From Planctomycetota bacterium (GTDB lineage Bacteria; Planctomycetota; Phycisphaerae; UBA1845; PWPN01), in NCBI GenBank assembly GCA_029550525.1, contig JAKPHF010000056.1, positions 186,001 to 250,000 on the forward strand: 64,000 nucleotides of DNA. The letters run 5' to 3'. Of this stretch, positions 16,724 through 24,915 are shown in pieces. The notes below the pieces were generated by a model. That model did no database searches. It was not told the DNA's origin and worked only from the letters and a program-made list of their open reading frames with translations. The position numbers and the translations under genes were made by a program. The number at the start of each line of letters is the position of its first letter. Position 1 is the stretch's first letter.

Positions 16724-16767
16724 ATTGTGGTGCACGCTTCCAGCGTGCACAGTGCGAGCAGGATGCC
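16724..16767. repeat. Family A element, truncated copy 2
   Basis: ATTGTGGTGCACGCTTCCAGCGTGCACAGTGCGAGCAGGATGCC. It keeps the left end and inner hairpin of the 1686-1739 element, but its right terminal repeat is lost. It lies in the leader of the MarR gene. Confidence 0.7.
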
Positions 16768-16815
16768 CTCCCGTCGGGCATTGACGGCGCGGCGGCATCC
16801 CCGTACCATTCACTC

Positions 16816-17352
16816 ATGCAATCATTGCCTCAGGCAACTAAATTGGACCGGAGCCGGCAGGCCTGTGCGGGAGCGCTGCTGGGCGTGCTGCCCGGTCTGA
16901 TGCGGTTCGTCCGCCACCACATGCGGAGCCGACGAGCCAGCGGGCTGTCGATTCCGCAGTTTCGGACGCTGGTTCAGTTGTATCACCAGCCCTCGGCCTC
17001 GCTGTCGGCGATCGCCGAGGCGCTGGGAGCGACGGCTCCGGCGACGTCGCGCATGGTGAGCGGACTGGTGCGCAAAGGGTTCGTGGTGCGCAAAGACTCG
17101 AGCCGCGACCGCCGGCAGGTCGTGCTGGCGTTGAGCCCGCGCGGCCGCGCGGCCATGAAGTCGGCGTGGTCGGGGACGCAACAGAGCCTGGCCGACCGAC
17201 TGGAGGGGTTGTCCGGTCCGCAACTTCAGGAACTGACCCGATCGCTCGTTTTGTTGTCCTCGCTTTTCGATCCGCAGGGCAAGCCGCCCGAGCCAGTCCG
17301 TCCGCGGACGAGCTTCGTTCTCACGCCGCGTTCGTCCCACTCGTCACGGTGA
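16816..17352 (+). CDS. MarR-family transcriptional regulator
   Basis: A 178-residue winged-helix DNA-binding protein. The start is the ATG at 16816; the frame is open to 16564, but that part is repeat DNA. After a helical N-terminus, SGLSIPQFRTLVQLYHQPSA leads into the helix-turn-helix LSAIAEALGATAPATSRMVS. The wing is KGFVVRKDSSRDRRQVVLAL, with the DxRxxxxxLT-like signature of MarR proteins. It lies four bases upstream of an RND transporter gene and so very probably controls that efflux operon by repression relieved by a ligand. The ligand is unknown. Confidence 0.92.
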   Translation: MQSLPQATKLDRSRQACAGALLGVLPGLMRFVRHHMRSRRASGLSIPQFRTLVQLYHQPSASLSAIAEALGATAPATSRMVSGLVRKGFVVRKDSSRDRRQVVLALSPRGRAAMKSAWSGTQQSLADRLEGLSGPQLQELTRSLVLLSSLFDPQGKPPEPVRPRTSFVLTPRSSHSSR

Positions 17353-17356
17353 CCTC

Positions 17357-20300
17357 ATGTGGATTGTTCGCCTCGCCCTGCGCCGCCCCTATACGTTCGT
17401 GGTCGCCGCCCTGCTCGTGGCGATCCTCGGCGGGGTAACGTTGTTGCGCATGCCGACGGACATGTTCCCGTCCATCGACATCCCGGTGGTGTCGGTCATC
17501 TTCTCGTACCGAGGCATCTCCGCCGAGGACATGGAACGGCGGATCGTGACGCCGTTCGAGCGTTCTGTCACCACGACGGTCAGCGAGATCGATCGCATCG
17601 AGAGCCAATCGCTGAACGGCATCGCCGTGATCAAGGTGTTCTTTCAGCCCGGGGCGAAGATCGAAGCGGCGGTGGCCCAGATCACCGCCGTTGCGCAGAG
17701 CGCCATCCGCAACATGCCGCCCGGCACGCAACCGCCGCTGATCATTCGGTACAACGCAGGCAACGTCCCGATCCTCCAGCTCTCGCTGAGCAGCGAGACG
17801 ATGCCCGAACAACAACTGTTCGATTACGCGGTGAACTTCATCCGGCCGCAGCTGGTGACCATTCCCGGCGTGCAAATCCCCTACCCCTACGGCGGCAAGC
17901 AGCGCCAGATCATGGTGGACCTGGACCCCGAGCGGCTGCACGCCTGGGGCATCTCGCCGGGCGATGTGTCGGCAGCGATCAATGCCCAGAACCTGATCCT
18001 GCCCGCGGGCAGCACGAAGATCGGCACGCAGGAGTACCAGGTCCGGCTCAACAGCAGCCCCGAGACGGTCGAGGCGCTCAACGATCTGCCCATCAAGACG
18101 GTGAACGGCACCACGGTGTTCATCCGCGACGTGGCGTCGGTCCGCGACGGCTCGACGGTGCAGACCAACGTCGTGCACAGCGACGGTGTGCGCGGCGCGT
18201 TGATGTCCATCTACAAGTCGAGCGATGCCTCCACGCTGACGGTGGTGAACGCGATCATGGAAGCGCTGCCCCGGATCCAGGCGACGGTGCCGCCGGACCT
18301 GCGGATCACGCCGTCGTTCGATCAGTCGCTATTCGTGCGGGCCGCCGTCGAGGGTGTGATCAAAGAAGCGGCACTGGCGGCCGGCCTGACGGGTTTGATG
18401 ATCCTGCTGTTCCTGGGCAGTTGGCGAAGCACGCTGGTCGTGGTGATCTCCATTCCGCTGTCGATCCTCGTCTCGATCATCACGCTGTACGCCCTGGGCC
18501 AGACGCTCAATGTCATGACGCTGGGCGGCCTGGCGCTGGCGGTGGGCATCCTCGTCGATGACGCCACGGTCGAGATCGAGAACATTCACCGCAACCTCCA
18601 CCAGGGCAAGCGGCTGGTCCGGGCCATCCTCGACGGCGCGCATCAGATCCTCGTACCGGCGTTCGTCTCGATGCTCTGCATCTGTATCGTGTTCGTGCCG
18701 GTGGTCTTCATCGGCGGCGTGGCCAAGTACCTGTTCACGCCGCTGGCGATGGCCGTGGTGTTCGCCATGGTCACCAGTTACCTGCTGAGCCGCACGCTCG
18801 TGCCGACCATGGTGCGCTATCTCCTGGCGACCGAAGTCGAACGATACGGCGGCCAACCCGATCCACTGGACCTCGACGACTCGTTGGGGACCGGCGGCTC
18901 GCGATGGTTGAGCCAGCGCGGGCGACTCGCGCTGATGGTGGCGGCCGCGCTGGCGGCGGCACTGGTGTTCGCCCTGCTACACGTGCCCCACGATCCGGCG
19001 TCCGGATTCTGGGGCCGAGCCCGGGAAATCGGCGGGGCCGTGATCGCCTACCGTCGAACGCTCGGTGGATGGCTGCTGGTGATCGTCGGCGGAGCCGGCC
19101 TGCTGTGGGGTATCGATCGCTACGATCTCATCTGGCGCGTCCACGCCGCATTCGACCGACGCTTCGAACAGTTCCGTCGCTTCTACGGCGGGCTTTTGGC
19201 ATGGGCGTTGTCGCATCGGCCGACGGTGGTGATCGGCTTCCTGACGCTGGTGGCCGGCTCGTGCGGGCTGCTGCTCGGGCGGATCGGAACCGACTTTTTC
19301 CCCAGCGTGGATGCCGGGCAGATTCGCCTGCACGTGCGCTGTCCGGCCGGCACACGTCTGGAAGAGACCACGCGTTACGTCGCGCGGGTCACCGACGCCA
19401 TCCGGGAGATCATCCCGCCACAGGAAATCGCGACCATCCTCGACAACATCGGAATTCCGTACAGTGGCATCAACCTGTCGATGAGCGACGGCACTATGAT
19501 TTCGCCGGCGGATGGCGAAATCTTCATCTCGCTCACCGAAGAGCACGGCCCGACAGAGGAATACGTGCGGCGATTACGAGCGGAATTGCCCCGGCGGTTC
19601 CCGAACGTGACGTTCTTCTTCTCGGCCCCGGACATCGCCACGCAGGTGTTGAACTTCGGCCTGTCCGCCCCCATCGACGTCCAGGTGAGCGGGCCCATCC
19701 AGAATGCGGAGGCCAACCGGCGGCTCGCCGGGCGTCTGCGAGACGAACTCGCGCGAATCCCTGGTGCCGTCGACGTGCGGCTGCAACAGGTGGCGCAGAC
19801 GCCGGACCTGAGGGTCTCGGTCGATCGCGTGATGGCCAGCCAACTGGGGCTCACACAGCGCGACGTGGCCAGCAGCCTGCTTATCTCGCTCAGTTCGAGC
19901 ATGCAGACGGCGCCCAACTTCTGGCTCAACCCCGCCAACGGCGTGAACTACAACGTCGTGGTCCAGACGCCCCAATACGCGATTCGCTCGCTCAATGACC
20001 TCCAGAACACACCGGTGATTCCGGAGGGAACGGCCAACCGCTCGGAATCGACGCAGATCCTCGGCAATCTCGCGGAAGTGAGCCGAGGAGTGTCGGCGAC
20101 GAACGTCACGCACGCGAGCATCATGCCCTGCTTCAACGTGCTCATGGACGTGCAGGACGCGGATCTGGGATCGGTGTCGCGGGCGGTTCGAGAGGTGATC
20201 GACCGTTTCCAGGATCAATTGCCCCGTGGCACGCGGATCACGGTGCGCGGCCAGGCCGAGAGCATGCGCACGTCGTTCAGCGGCCTGGGCTACGGCCTGC

Positions 20301-20797
20301 TGTTCGCGGTCGTGCTGGTCTACCTGATCATGGTGATCAACTTCCAGTCCTGGCTTGATCCGTTGATCATCCTGATGGCGCTGCCAGGAGCGGCGGCGGG
20401 CATCCTCTGGATGCTCTGGGCGACCGACACCAACATCTGCGTGCCCGCCCTGATGGGGGCGATGATGAGCATCGGCGTGGCCACCGCCAACAGCGTTCTC
20501 ATGATCACGTTCGCCAACGACCAGCGCAAGGTCGGGCATAACGCCCGCGACGCCGCCCTGCTGGCGGGCCTGACGCGGTTGCGGCCGGTGATCATGACGG
20601 CTCTGGCCATGATCATCGGCATGCTCCCCATGTCGCTCGGGCTGGGCGAGGGCGGCGAGCAGAACGCCCCGCTCGGGCGGGCGGTGATCGGCGGCCTGAT
20701 TCTGGCCACGTTCGCGACGTTGATCTTCGTGCCGGTGGTGTACAGCTTGCTTCGCACTCGGCCGCCGCGTACGCACATCGAGGAGGAACTCCGGTGA
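17357..20797 (+). CDS. RND-family efflux transporter permease (AcrB/MexB type)
   Basis: A 1146-residue inner-membrane proton antiporter for export of small hydrophobic compounds. The start MWIVRLALRRPYTFVVAALL is a classic RND N-terminus with TM1, followed by PTDMFPSIDIPVVSVIFSYR. The TM2-TM6 region includes LRSTLVVVISIPLSILVSII-like sequence, and the TM4 region LGGLALAVGILVDDATVEIE carries the paired Asp residues of proton relay. The second half repeats the plan (DFFPSVDAGQIRLHVRCPAG; FQSWLDPLIILMALPGAAAG; MGAMMSIGVATANSVLMITF). The linker between the halves, about residues 510-610, is longer than in AcrB and has extra hydrophobic stretches. It follows marR by four bases and overlaps the adaptor gene at GTGA. 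Confidence 0.95.
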   Translation: MWIVRLALRRPYTFVVAALLVAILGGVTLLRMPTDMFPSIDIPVVSVIFSYRGISAEDMERRIVTPFERSVTTTVSEIDRIESQSLNGIAVIKVFFQPGAKIEAAVAQITAVAQSAIRNMPPGTQPPLIIRYNAGNVPILQLSLSSETMPEQQLFDYAVNFIRPQLVTIPGVQIPYPYGGKQRQIMVDLDPERLHAWGISPGDVSAAINAQNLILPAGSTKIGTQEYQVRLNSSPETVEALNDLPIKTVNGTTVFIRDVASVRDGSTVQTNVVHSDGVRGALMSIYKSSDASTLTVVNAIMEALPRIQATVPPDLRITPSFDQSLFVRAAVEGVIKEAALAAGLTGLMILLFLGSWRSTLVVVISIPLSILVSIITLYALGQTLNVMTLGGLALAVGILVDDATVEIENIHRNLHQGKRLVRAILDGAHQILVPAFVSMLCICIVFVPVVFIGGVAKYLFTPLAMAVVFAMVTSYLLSRTLVPTMVRYLLATEVERYGGQPDPLDLDDSLGTGGSRWLSQRGRLALMVAAALAAALVFALLHVPHDPASGFWGRAREIGGAVIAYRRTLGGWLLVIVGGAGLLWGIDRYDLIWRVHAAFDRRFEQFRRFYGGLLAWALSHRPTVVIGFLTLVAGSCGLLLGRIGTDFFPSVDAGQIRLHVRCPAGTRLEETTRYVARVTDAIREIIPPQEIATILDNIGIPYSGINLSMSDGTMISPADGEIFISLTEEHGPTEEYVRRLRAELPRRFPNVTFFFSAPDIATQVLNFGLSAPIDVQVSGPIQNAEANRRLAGRLRDELARIPGAVDVRLQQVAQTPDLRVSVDRVMASQLGLTQRDVASSLLISLSSSMQTAPNFWLNPANGVNYNVVVQTPQYAIRSLNDLQNTPVIPEGTANRSESTQILGNLAEVSRGVSATNVTHASIMPCFNVLMDVQDADLGSVSRAVREVIDRFQDQLPRGTRITVRGQAESMRTSFSGLGYGLLFAVVLVYLIMVINFQSWLDPLIILMALPGAAAGILWMLWATDTNICVPALMGAMMSIGVATANSVLMITFANDQRKVGHNARDAALLAGLTRLRPVIMTALAMIIGMLPMSLGLGEGGEQNAPLGRAVIGGLILATFATLIFVPVVYSLLRTRPPRTHIEEELR

Positions 20798-22149
20798 CGA
20801 GTCCACCCCTGACCACCGATCGACCGGGTCATGAGCCGTCTCATGCTCCCGCGCGTTCGGCCGAGAACACGACCGCGACCCAGGCTGCGGTCCACGATGC
20901 CGCATACGGGCGGGACGGAGAAGCGATCGTTCGCGAGACCGTGCCCACCGATCTGCCGCGGATCGGCGTCGGGGCCGTGTTGCTCCTGGTGGCCGCCCTG
21001 CTCTGCCTGCTCGGCGGGTTGTTCGTGCTCGGCTACTTGCCCGCGAAGGCGCGTCACGAGCGAGCGCATGCGACGGCGGCGGCCCTGACCGGCAGTGCTC
21101 CCGTAGTAAGCGTCGTGCGGCCTGAGCCCCCGGCCGATTCGACCGAGTTGGTGCTGCCCGCCAACGTCGAGGCCTTCCAACAAACGGCCATCTATCCGCG
21201 AGCCAGCGGCTACCTGCATCGTCTGGCGGTCGATATCGGCGATACGGTCGAAGCCAACCAGTTGTTGGCGGAACTCGAGACGCCGGAAACCGATGCGCAG
21301 CTCGGCCGGGCTCGAGCCGCCGCCCAACAGGCGGAGGCCAGCCTGGCCAAAGCCGAAGTAGACTTGGCTTTGGCCGAGTCCACGTTCAGGCGTTACGACG
21401 AAGTTGCTCAGGCCGGCGGCGTGGCACGGCAGGAGCTGGACGAGAAACGCACACAGGTGGACCAGGCCCGAGCGGGCGTGAACGTGGCCCGGGCCAACCT
21501 CGAGGCCGCTCGCGCCGAAATCCAGCATCTCGAGGCGCTCAAGAGCTTCGCCCGGATCACGGCACCGTTCGCCGGCGTGATCACGGCCCGCAACTACGAC
21601 GTGGGTGCGCTATTATCGCCGAGCAGTGCCCGCCCCTTGTTCCAGATGGAGCAGATCGACACGCTTCGCGTTTTCGTCAACGTGCCACAGACGTCGGCCA
21701 CCGCCATCGAGCCGGGTCAGAAAGCTGAGCTTCGGGTGAGCAACTATCCCGGCCGAGCGTTCCAAGGCAAGCTCGTGCGATCGGCCGGTTCGATCGATCC
21801 GACCACGCGCACGCTTCGGGTGGAGATCCACGTTCCCAACACCGACCGCTTGCTGTACGCCGGCATGTACGGCCAGGTGCGACTCACGCTCACCAAGAAC
21901 CGGCACGCCTGGCTGGTGCCCGCCAGCGCGTTGATCTACAACGCCGACGGACTGAGCGTGGCCATCGTCGAAAACGATGCCGTGCACTTCCGCGAGGTGA
22001 CCGCGGGACGTGATCATGGCACGCGAATCGAGATCCTGGAGGGCCTCACGGGAACCGAGCAGGTGATCACCAATCCCGGCGAACATCTGCTCGAGGGCTT
22101 GCCCGTGGAGGTGGTCGCGGCCAAGGACGTGGAGAAGCCGAAGAAGTGA
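20794..22149 (+). CDS. RND efflux periplasmic adaptor (membrane fusion protein)
   Basis: A 451-residue adaptor that should link the RND pump to an outer-membrane channel. The GTG start overlaps the pump's stop. A polar N-terminal region of about 65 residues precedes one membrane anchor (GVGAVLLLVAALLCLLGGLFVLGYLP). Then come a beta-barrel/lipoyl part (FQQTAIYPRASGYLHRLAVD with DIGDTVEANQLLAELETPET), an alpha-hairpin coiled coil rich in Ala, Glu and Arg (ARAAAQQAEASLAKAEVDLA), the second lipoyl half (ARITAPFAGVITARNYDVGA) and a C-terminal membrane-proximal domain ending VVAAKDVEKPKK. The long cytoplasmic N-terminus before the anchor is unusual. No outer-membrane TolC-like gene follows. Confidence 0.93.
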   Translation: MTSPPLTTDRPGHEPSHAPARSAENTTATQAAVHDAAYGRDGEAIVRETVPTDLPRIGVGAVLLLVAALLCLLGGLFVLGYLPAKARHERAHATAAALTGSAPVVSVVRPEPPADSTELVLPANVEAFQQTAIYPRASGYLHRLAVDIGDTVEANQLLAELETPETDAQLGRARAAAQQAEASLAKAEVDLALAESTFRRYDEVAQAGGVARQELDEKRTQVDQARAGVNVARANLEAARAEIQHLEALKSFARITAPFAGVITARNYDVGALLSPSSARPLFQMEQIDTLRVFVNVPQTSATAIEPGQKAELRVSNYPGRAFQGKLVRSAGSIDPTTRTLRVEIHVPNTDRLLYAGMYGQVRLTLTKNRHAWLVPASALIYNADGLSVAIVENDAVHFREVTAGRDHGTRIEILEGLTGTEQVITNPGEHLLEGLPVEVVAAKDVEKPKK

Positions 22150-22347
22150 GGCTTGGGACCTGAGACTTGAGGCTTGAGCTATGAGCTGAGGGCTATGAGC
22201 CCCACAGTCGGCTGACGGCTGATCGCTGACAGCTGACAGCTGAGTTCATCGGTGCCCATCCGTACCACCCGTGGCTGCAATAATCCGTGCCCATTCGTGT
22301 CATCCGTGGTTTGAACGAGTGCGGAAAGGAGTGACAACATCAGTGGT
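22150..22347. repeat. Intergenic dispersed repeats between convergent genes
   Basis: Contains GAGCTATGAGCTGAGGGCTATGAGC and a run of GCTGACAGCTGA units. It then has two near-copies of a phrase built on GTGCCCAT.CGT...CCGTGG. The first part is related to the arms flanking uvrB. No gene is supported. Confidence 0.5.
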
Positions 22348-23244
22348 TCAAATGGCGATTGCCGTGCGGACCTGATCGAGCGTGACGCTCTCGATCGGGT
22401 CGTCGAGGTCGGCCGGAGCGACGACGGTGACGTGGTCGCCGAGGGGTCGCCAGATGTGCGGATCCGTGGTGCCGAAGACGGCGACGACCGGCAGGCCCAG
22501 CGCGGCAGCCAGATGGGTCATCCCGCTGTCGTTACCGACGTACAGGTCGAAGCCGGCCATCTGTTGCCCGGCTTGTGACAGATCCTCTTCAACGAGGAGC
22601 GGCTCGTCGCGATCCTGCAGCACGCGGGCTTGATGGAGTTCGGCCGGTCCCAACATCCAGGTCACGTCCACGCCCCGAAGCGTCTCGGCCAGTGCGATGA
22701 ACCGATCCAATGGCCAGCACTTGGCCTTGCCGCCGCTGCCGGGATGGATGAGGACACGCTGCGGCGGCCACTTGCGGCGGGCCGGCATGTGGATGCGCGC
22801 GGGAACGGGATCAGGGATTGGCCAGCCAGCGGCGCGGATATCGGCAGTCCACTGAGCACTGATATGGCGGCGCTGCTCACGGGTGAGCGGTGTCGGCCGA
22901 GGGTCGATCGAGACGAGCTGTCCGGAGACTGATGCCGCCAGCCGCCGGTGGATGCCCTCCCGCCGTCCGCTCAGGAAGCTCAACACGTAATCCGCGCCGG
23001 CCAGCGTTCGAGCCAGCCGCTCGCTCAGCGGAAGGTCGGCGCAGAACAGACGATACAGCCCCAGTTCCTCGGGCGAGAGCCAGACATCCACCACGCTGCG
23101 TCCGGCGGCAAGCCGGGCCGACGGCGCGGTCGCAATCGCCGTGACCGAGTCGGCCTGCAACGTGTCGCGGGCCGCCTGAATGACCGGCAGCGTCAGAAGA
23201 AAGTCGCCGATCGCGCCTTGATGGAGTATGACGAGTGTTGACAC
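22348..23244 (-). CDS. Glycosyltransferase family 9 (heptosyltransferase-like)
   Basis: A 298-residue GT-B fold enzyme of the ADP-heptose:LPS heptosyltransferase family. It starts at the GTG at 23242-23244 with MSTLVILHQGAIGDFLLTLP, the family's nucleotide-sugar loop with GDxLLT. The C-terminal half has VLIHPGSGGKAKCWPLDRFI and DLYVGNDSGMTHLAAALGLP, the donor-binding and GNDSG motifs, followed by VVAVFGTTDPHIWRP. The acceptor may be LPS core or another glycan; the family alone does not decide it. It lies six bases after the stop of the serine hydrolase gene on the same strand, so the two may be cotranscribed. It is slightly shorter than the usual 330-350 residues. Confidence 0.9.
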   Translation of the reverse strand: MSTLVILHQGAIGDFLLTLPVIQAARDTLQADSVTAIATAPSARLAAGRSVVDVWLSPEELGLYRLFCADLPLSERLARTLAGADYVLSFLSGRREGIHRRLAASVSGQLVSIDPRPTPLTREQRRHISAQWTADIRAAGWPIPDPVPARIHMPARRKWPPQRVLIHPGSGGKAKCWPLDRFIALAETLRGVDVTWMLGPAELHQARVLQDRDEPLLVEEDLSQAGQQMAGFDLYVGNDSGMTHLAAALGLPVVAVFGTTDPHIWRPLGDHVTVVAPADLDDPIESVTLDQVRTAIAI

Positions 23245-23250
23245 TTCCGT

Positions 23251-24618
23251 TTACTTCTTGCGGGAGGCGTTCCGGCACCGGTCGGCTTGGTGCAGGATCA
23301 GGCCGGTGACCTTGCCCTTCTCGTCCTTGATGAACGTCAACTGAGCATCCACGACGCGGCAGAAGAACTTGGCCGGCGCCTCGGCGAAGACCGGGTAGCG
23401 ATCCTGGCCGTTCAACTCCGCGTAGAGCTGAGAACCCTCGCGCAAGACATGAAACACTTCGCCGGGAGCGAATTCGTAATCGCCGACGTACTGCTCGAGC
23501 TCCTCGGGCGGCACATCGATGACCGGGCGGATCGGCTTCAGTTCCCAGCGGGGCTCGAGCAGGTGCCGGCCGACGTCGTCGATCTCGTGCGTGGAGTTGC
23601 ACAGAACAACGGCGCCGCACTTGCGATCGGGCCGATAGCCGCACCAACTGCGAAATCCGCCGGTGCTCCCGTTGTGCCAGATGATCTCCGTGTCGAAGCG
23701 GGTGAAAACGTGCCAACCGTGAGCGATTTGCAGATCGTCGCCGGCGGCGAAGCGGGGCTTGGTCGTCCGTTCGATGACAGCCGTCAGTTCACTGGGCTTG
23801 GTCCCGATGGCCGCGGCGACGAACGTCGCCATGTCCTCGGCCGTCGAACGCAGCGCGCCGGCGCCGGCCAGGCTGTTGAGGGTCCACGGCAACACCTCCC
23901 GATCGCCCGCATGCCCTTTGGCGAACCGGCGGAGTTGATCGGCGTTCAGCGTGATGCGGGTGTCGTTCATGCCCAGCGGCTTGCAGATCCGCGCGACGAT
24001 AAGTTGCTCGTACGATTGGCCGGTCACTCGCTCCAGCACGTGACCGAGCAAGCCCATGCCGACGTTGGAATACTCGTACTTCGATCCGATCGGGCGTTCG
24101 AGCTTGCAGCCGGCGAGGAATGCATAGAGCCGATCGACCGTGTAGTCCGCGTACGGGTCCAGCGGGTTGCGGGGTTCGAAGTTGTCGGGCATTCTCGGCA
24201 GGCTGGACGTGTGCGAAACGAGACTCTCGACGGTGATGGGCCGGCCGTCGTACTCCGGGAGCTTGGTGCCGGCCGGCAGATAGCGGCTCACCGGGGCGTC
24301 CGGCTGCAGTTTCCCTTCCTGCACGAGTTGCTCGTACACGATGGCCGTGAACACTTTGGTGACCGAACCGATTTCGAAAAGCGTGTGTTGGTCGAGGGGC
24401 TGATCGCTGCCCTTGGCCGGCTTGCCGAAGGCGTAAAAGCGAGTCCCCTGCTCGTCGATCAAAGCCACCATCACACCGACGGTCTCGCCGTTGTCGATCC
24501 GCTGTCGAATGGCGGATTCCACATCAGACGGCAACGACGTGGCCGCTGCGCTGGTTGCCGGTGAACTTGAACCCAACGCCACGAAATTCGCGAGCAGCAT
24601 GCAATTCATCCTGTTCAT
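23251..24618 (-). CDS. Exported serine hydrolase, class C beta-lactamase-like
   Basis: A 455-residue member of the beta-lactamase/DD-peptidase/esterase superfamily. The N-terminus MNRMNCMLLANFVALGSSSP with the following Ala-rich stretch is a probable signal peptide. The catalytic SxxK motif is in FEIGSVTKVFTAIV, the YxN motif is YEYSNVGMG, and the third motif is HNGSTGGFRSW. The last replaces KTG with HxG, as in esterase-like members. A C-terminal lipocalin-like beta domain (VGDYEFAPGEVFHVLREGSQ) follows, as in many peptidase S12 proteins. Substrate is unknown: peptidoglycan fragments, D-peptides or esters are all possible. It may be cotranscribed with the downstream GT9 gene. Confidence 0.9.
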   Translation of the reverse strand: MNRMNCMLLANFVALGSSSPATSAAATSLPSDVESAIRQRIDNGETVGVMVALIDEQGTRFYAFGKPAKGSDQPLDQHTLFEIGSVTKVFTAIVYEQLVQEGKLQPDAPVSRYLPAGTKLPEYDGRPITVESLVSHTSSLPRMPDNFEPRNPLDPYADYTVDRLYAFLAGCKLERPIGSKYEYSNVGMGLLGHVLERVTGQSYEQLIVARICKPLGMNDTRITLNADQLRRFAKGHAGDREVLPWTLNSLAGAGALRSTAEDMATFVAAAIGTKPSELTAVIERTTKPRFAAGDDLQIAHGWHVFTRFDTEIIWHNGSTGGFRSWCGYRPDRKCGAVVLCNSTHEIDDVGRHLLEPRWELKPIRPVIDVPPEELEQYVGDYEFAPGEVFHVLREGSQLYAELNGQDRYPVFAEAPAKFFCRVVDAQLTFIKDEKGKVTGLILHQADRCRNASRKK

Positions 24619-24723
24619 AGCACCGTCCCCTTTCCGACGCGGGGAGCGGGCATCTTGCCCGGCTGATTATGCGCGATCCGAATGTTAATCGCCATGGACA
24701 AGAGCCCACAAACGACGTGTCCA

Positions 24724-24768
24724 CTTTTCAAGCTGAGGACGGCTTCGCCGCCCTCAGCTTGAAAAGTA
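24724..24768. repeat. Long hairpin, family D copy 2
   Basis: The arms at 24724-24744 and 24748-24768 pair with a single mismatch across 21 bases around TTC. It is followed by GTGGGCTCACGCCCAC and a CGCCCTTTCAGGGCG hairpin up to about 24841. The same three-hairpin order lies at 7072-7245. It could stop transcription coming out of the sulfatase-nitrilase gene. Confidence 0.65.
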
Positions 24769-24915
24769 AAGAGATTTGACGCGGCTCCGATCCCGTGGGC
24801 TCACGCCCACGGCTACTGACTTTCGCGCCCTTTCAGGGCGAGAGCATGGCCTTGTGGGCCCACGGGCGTCTCGCCGCCTCGATCAGGCGGGCGGGACGGC
24901 CGGGCTCCAAGTCGA

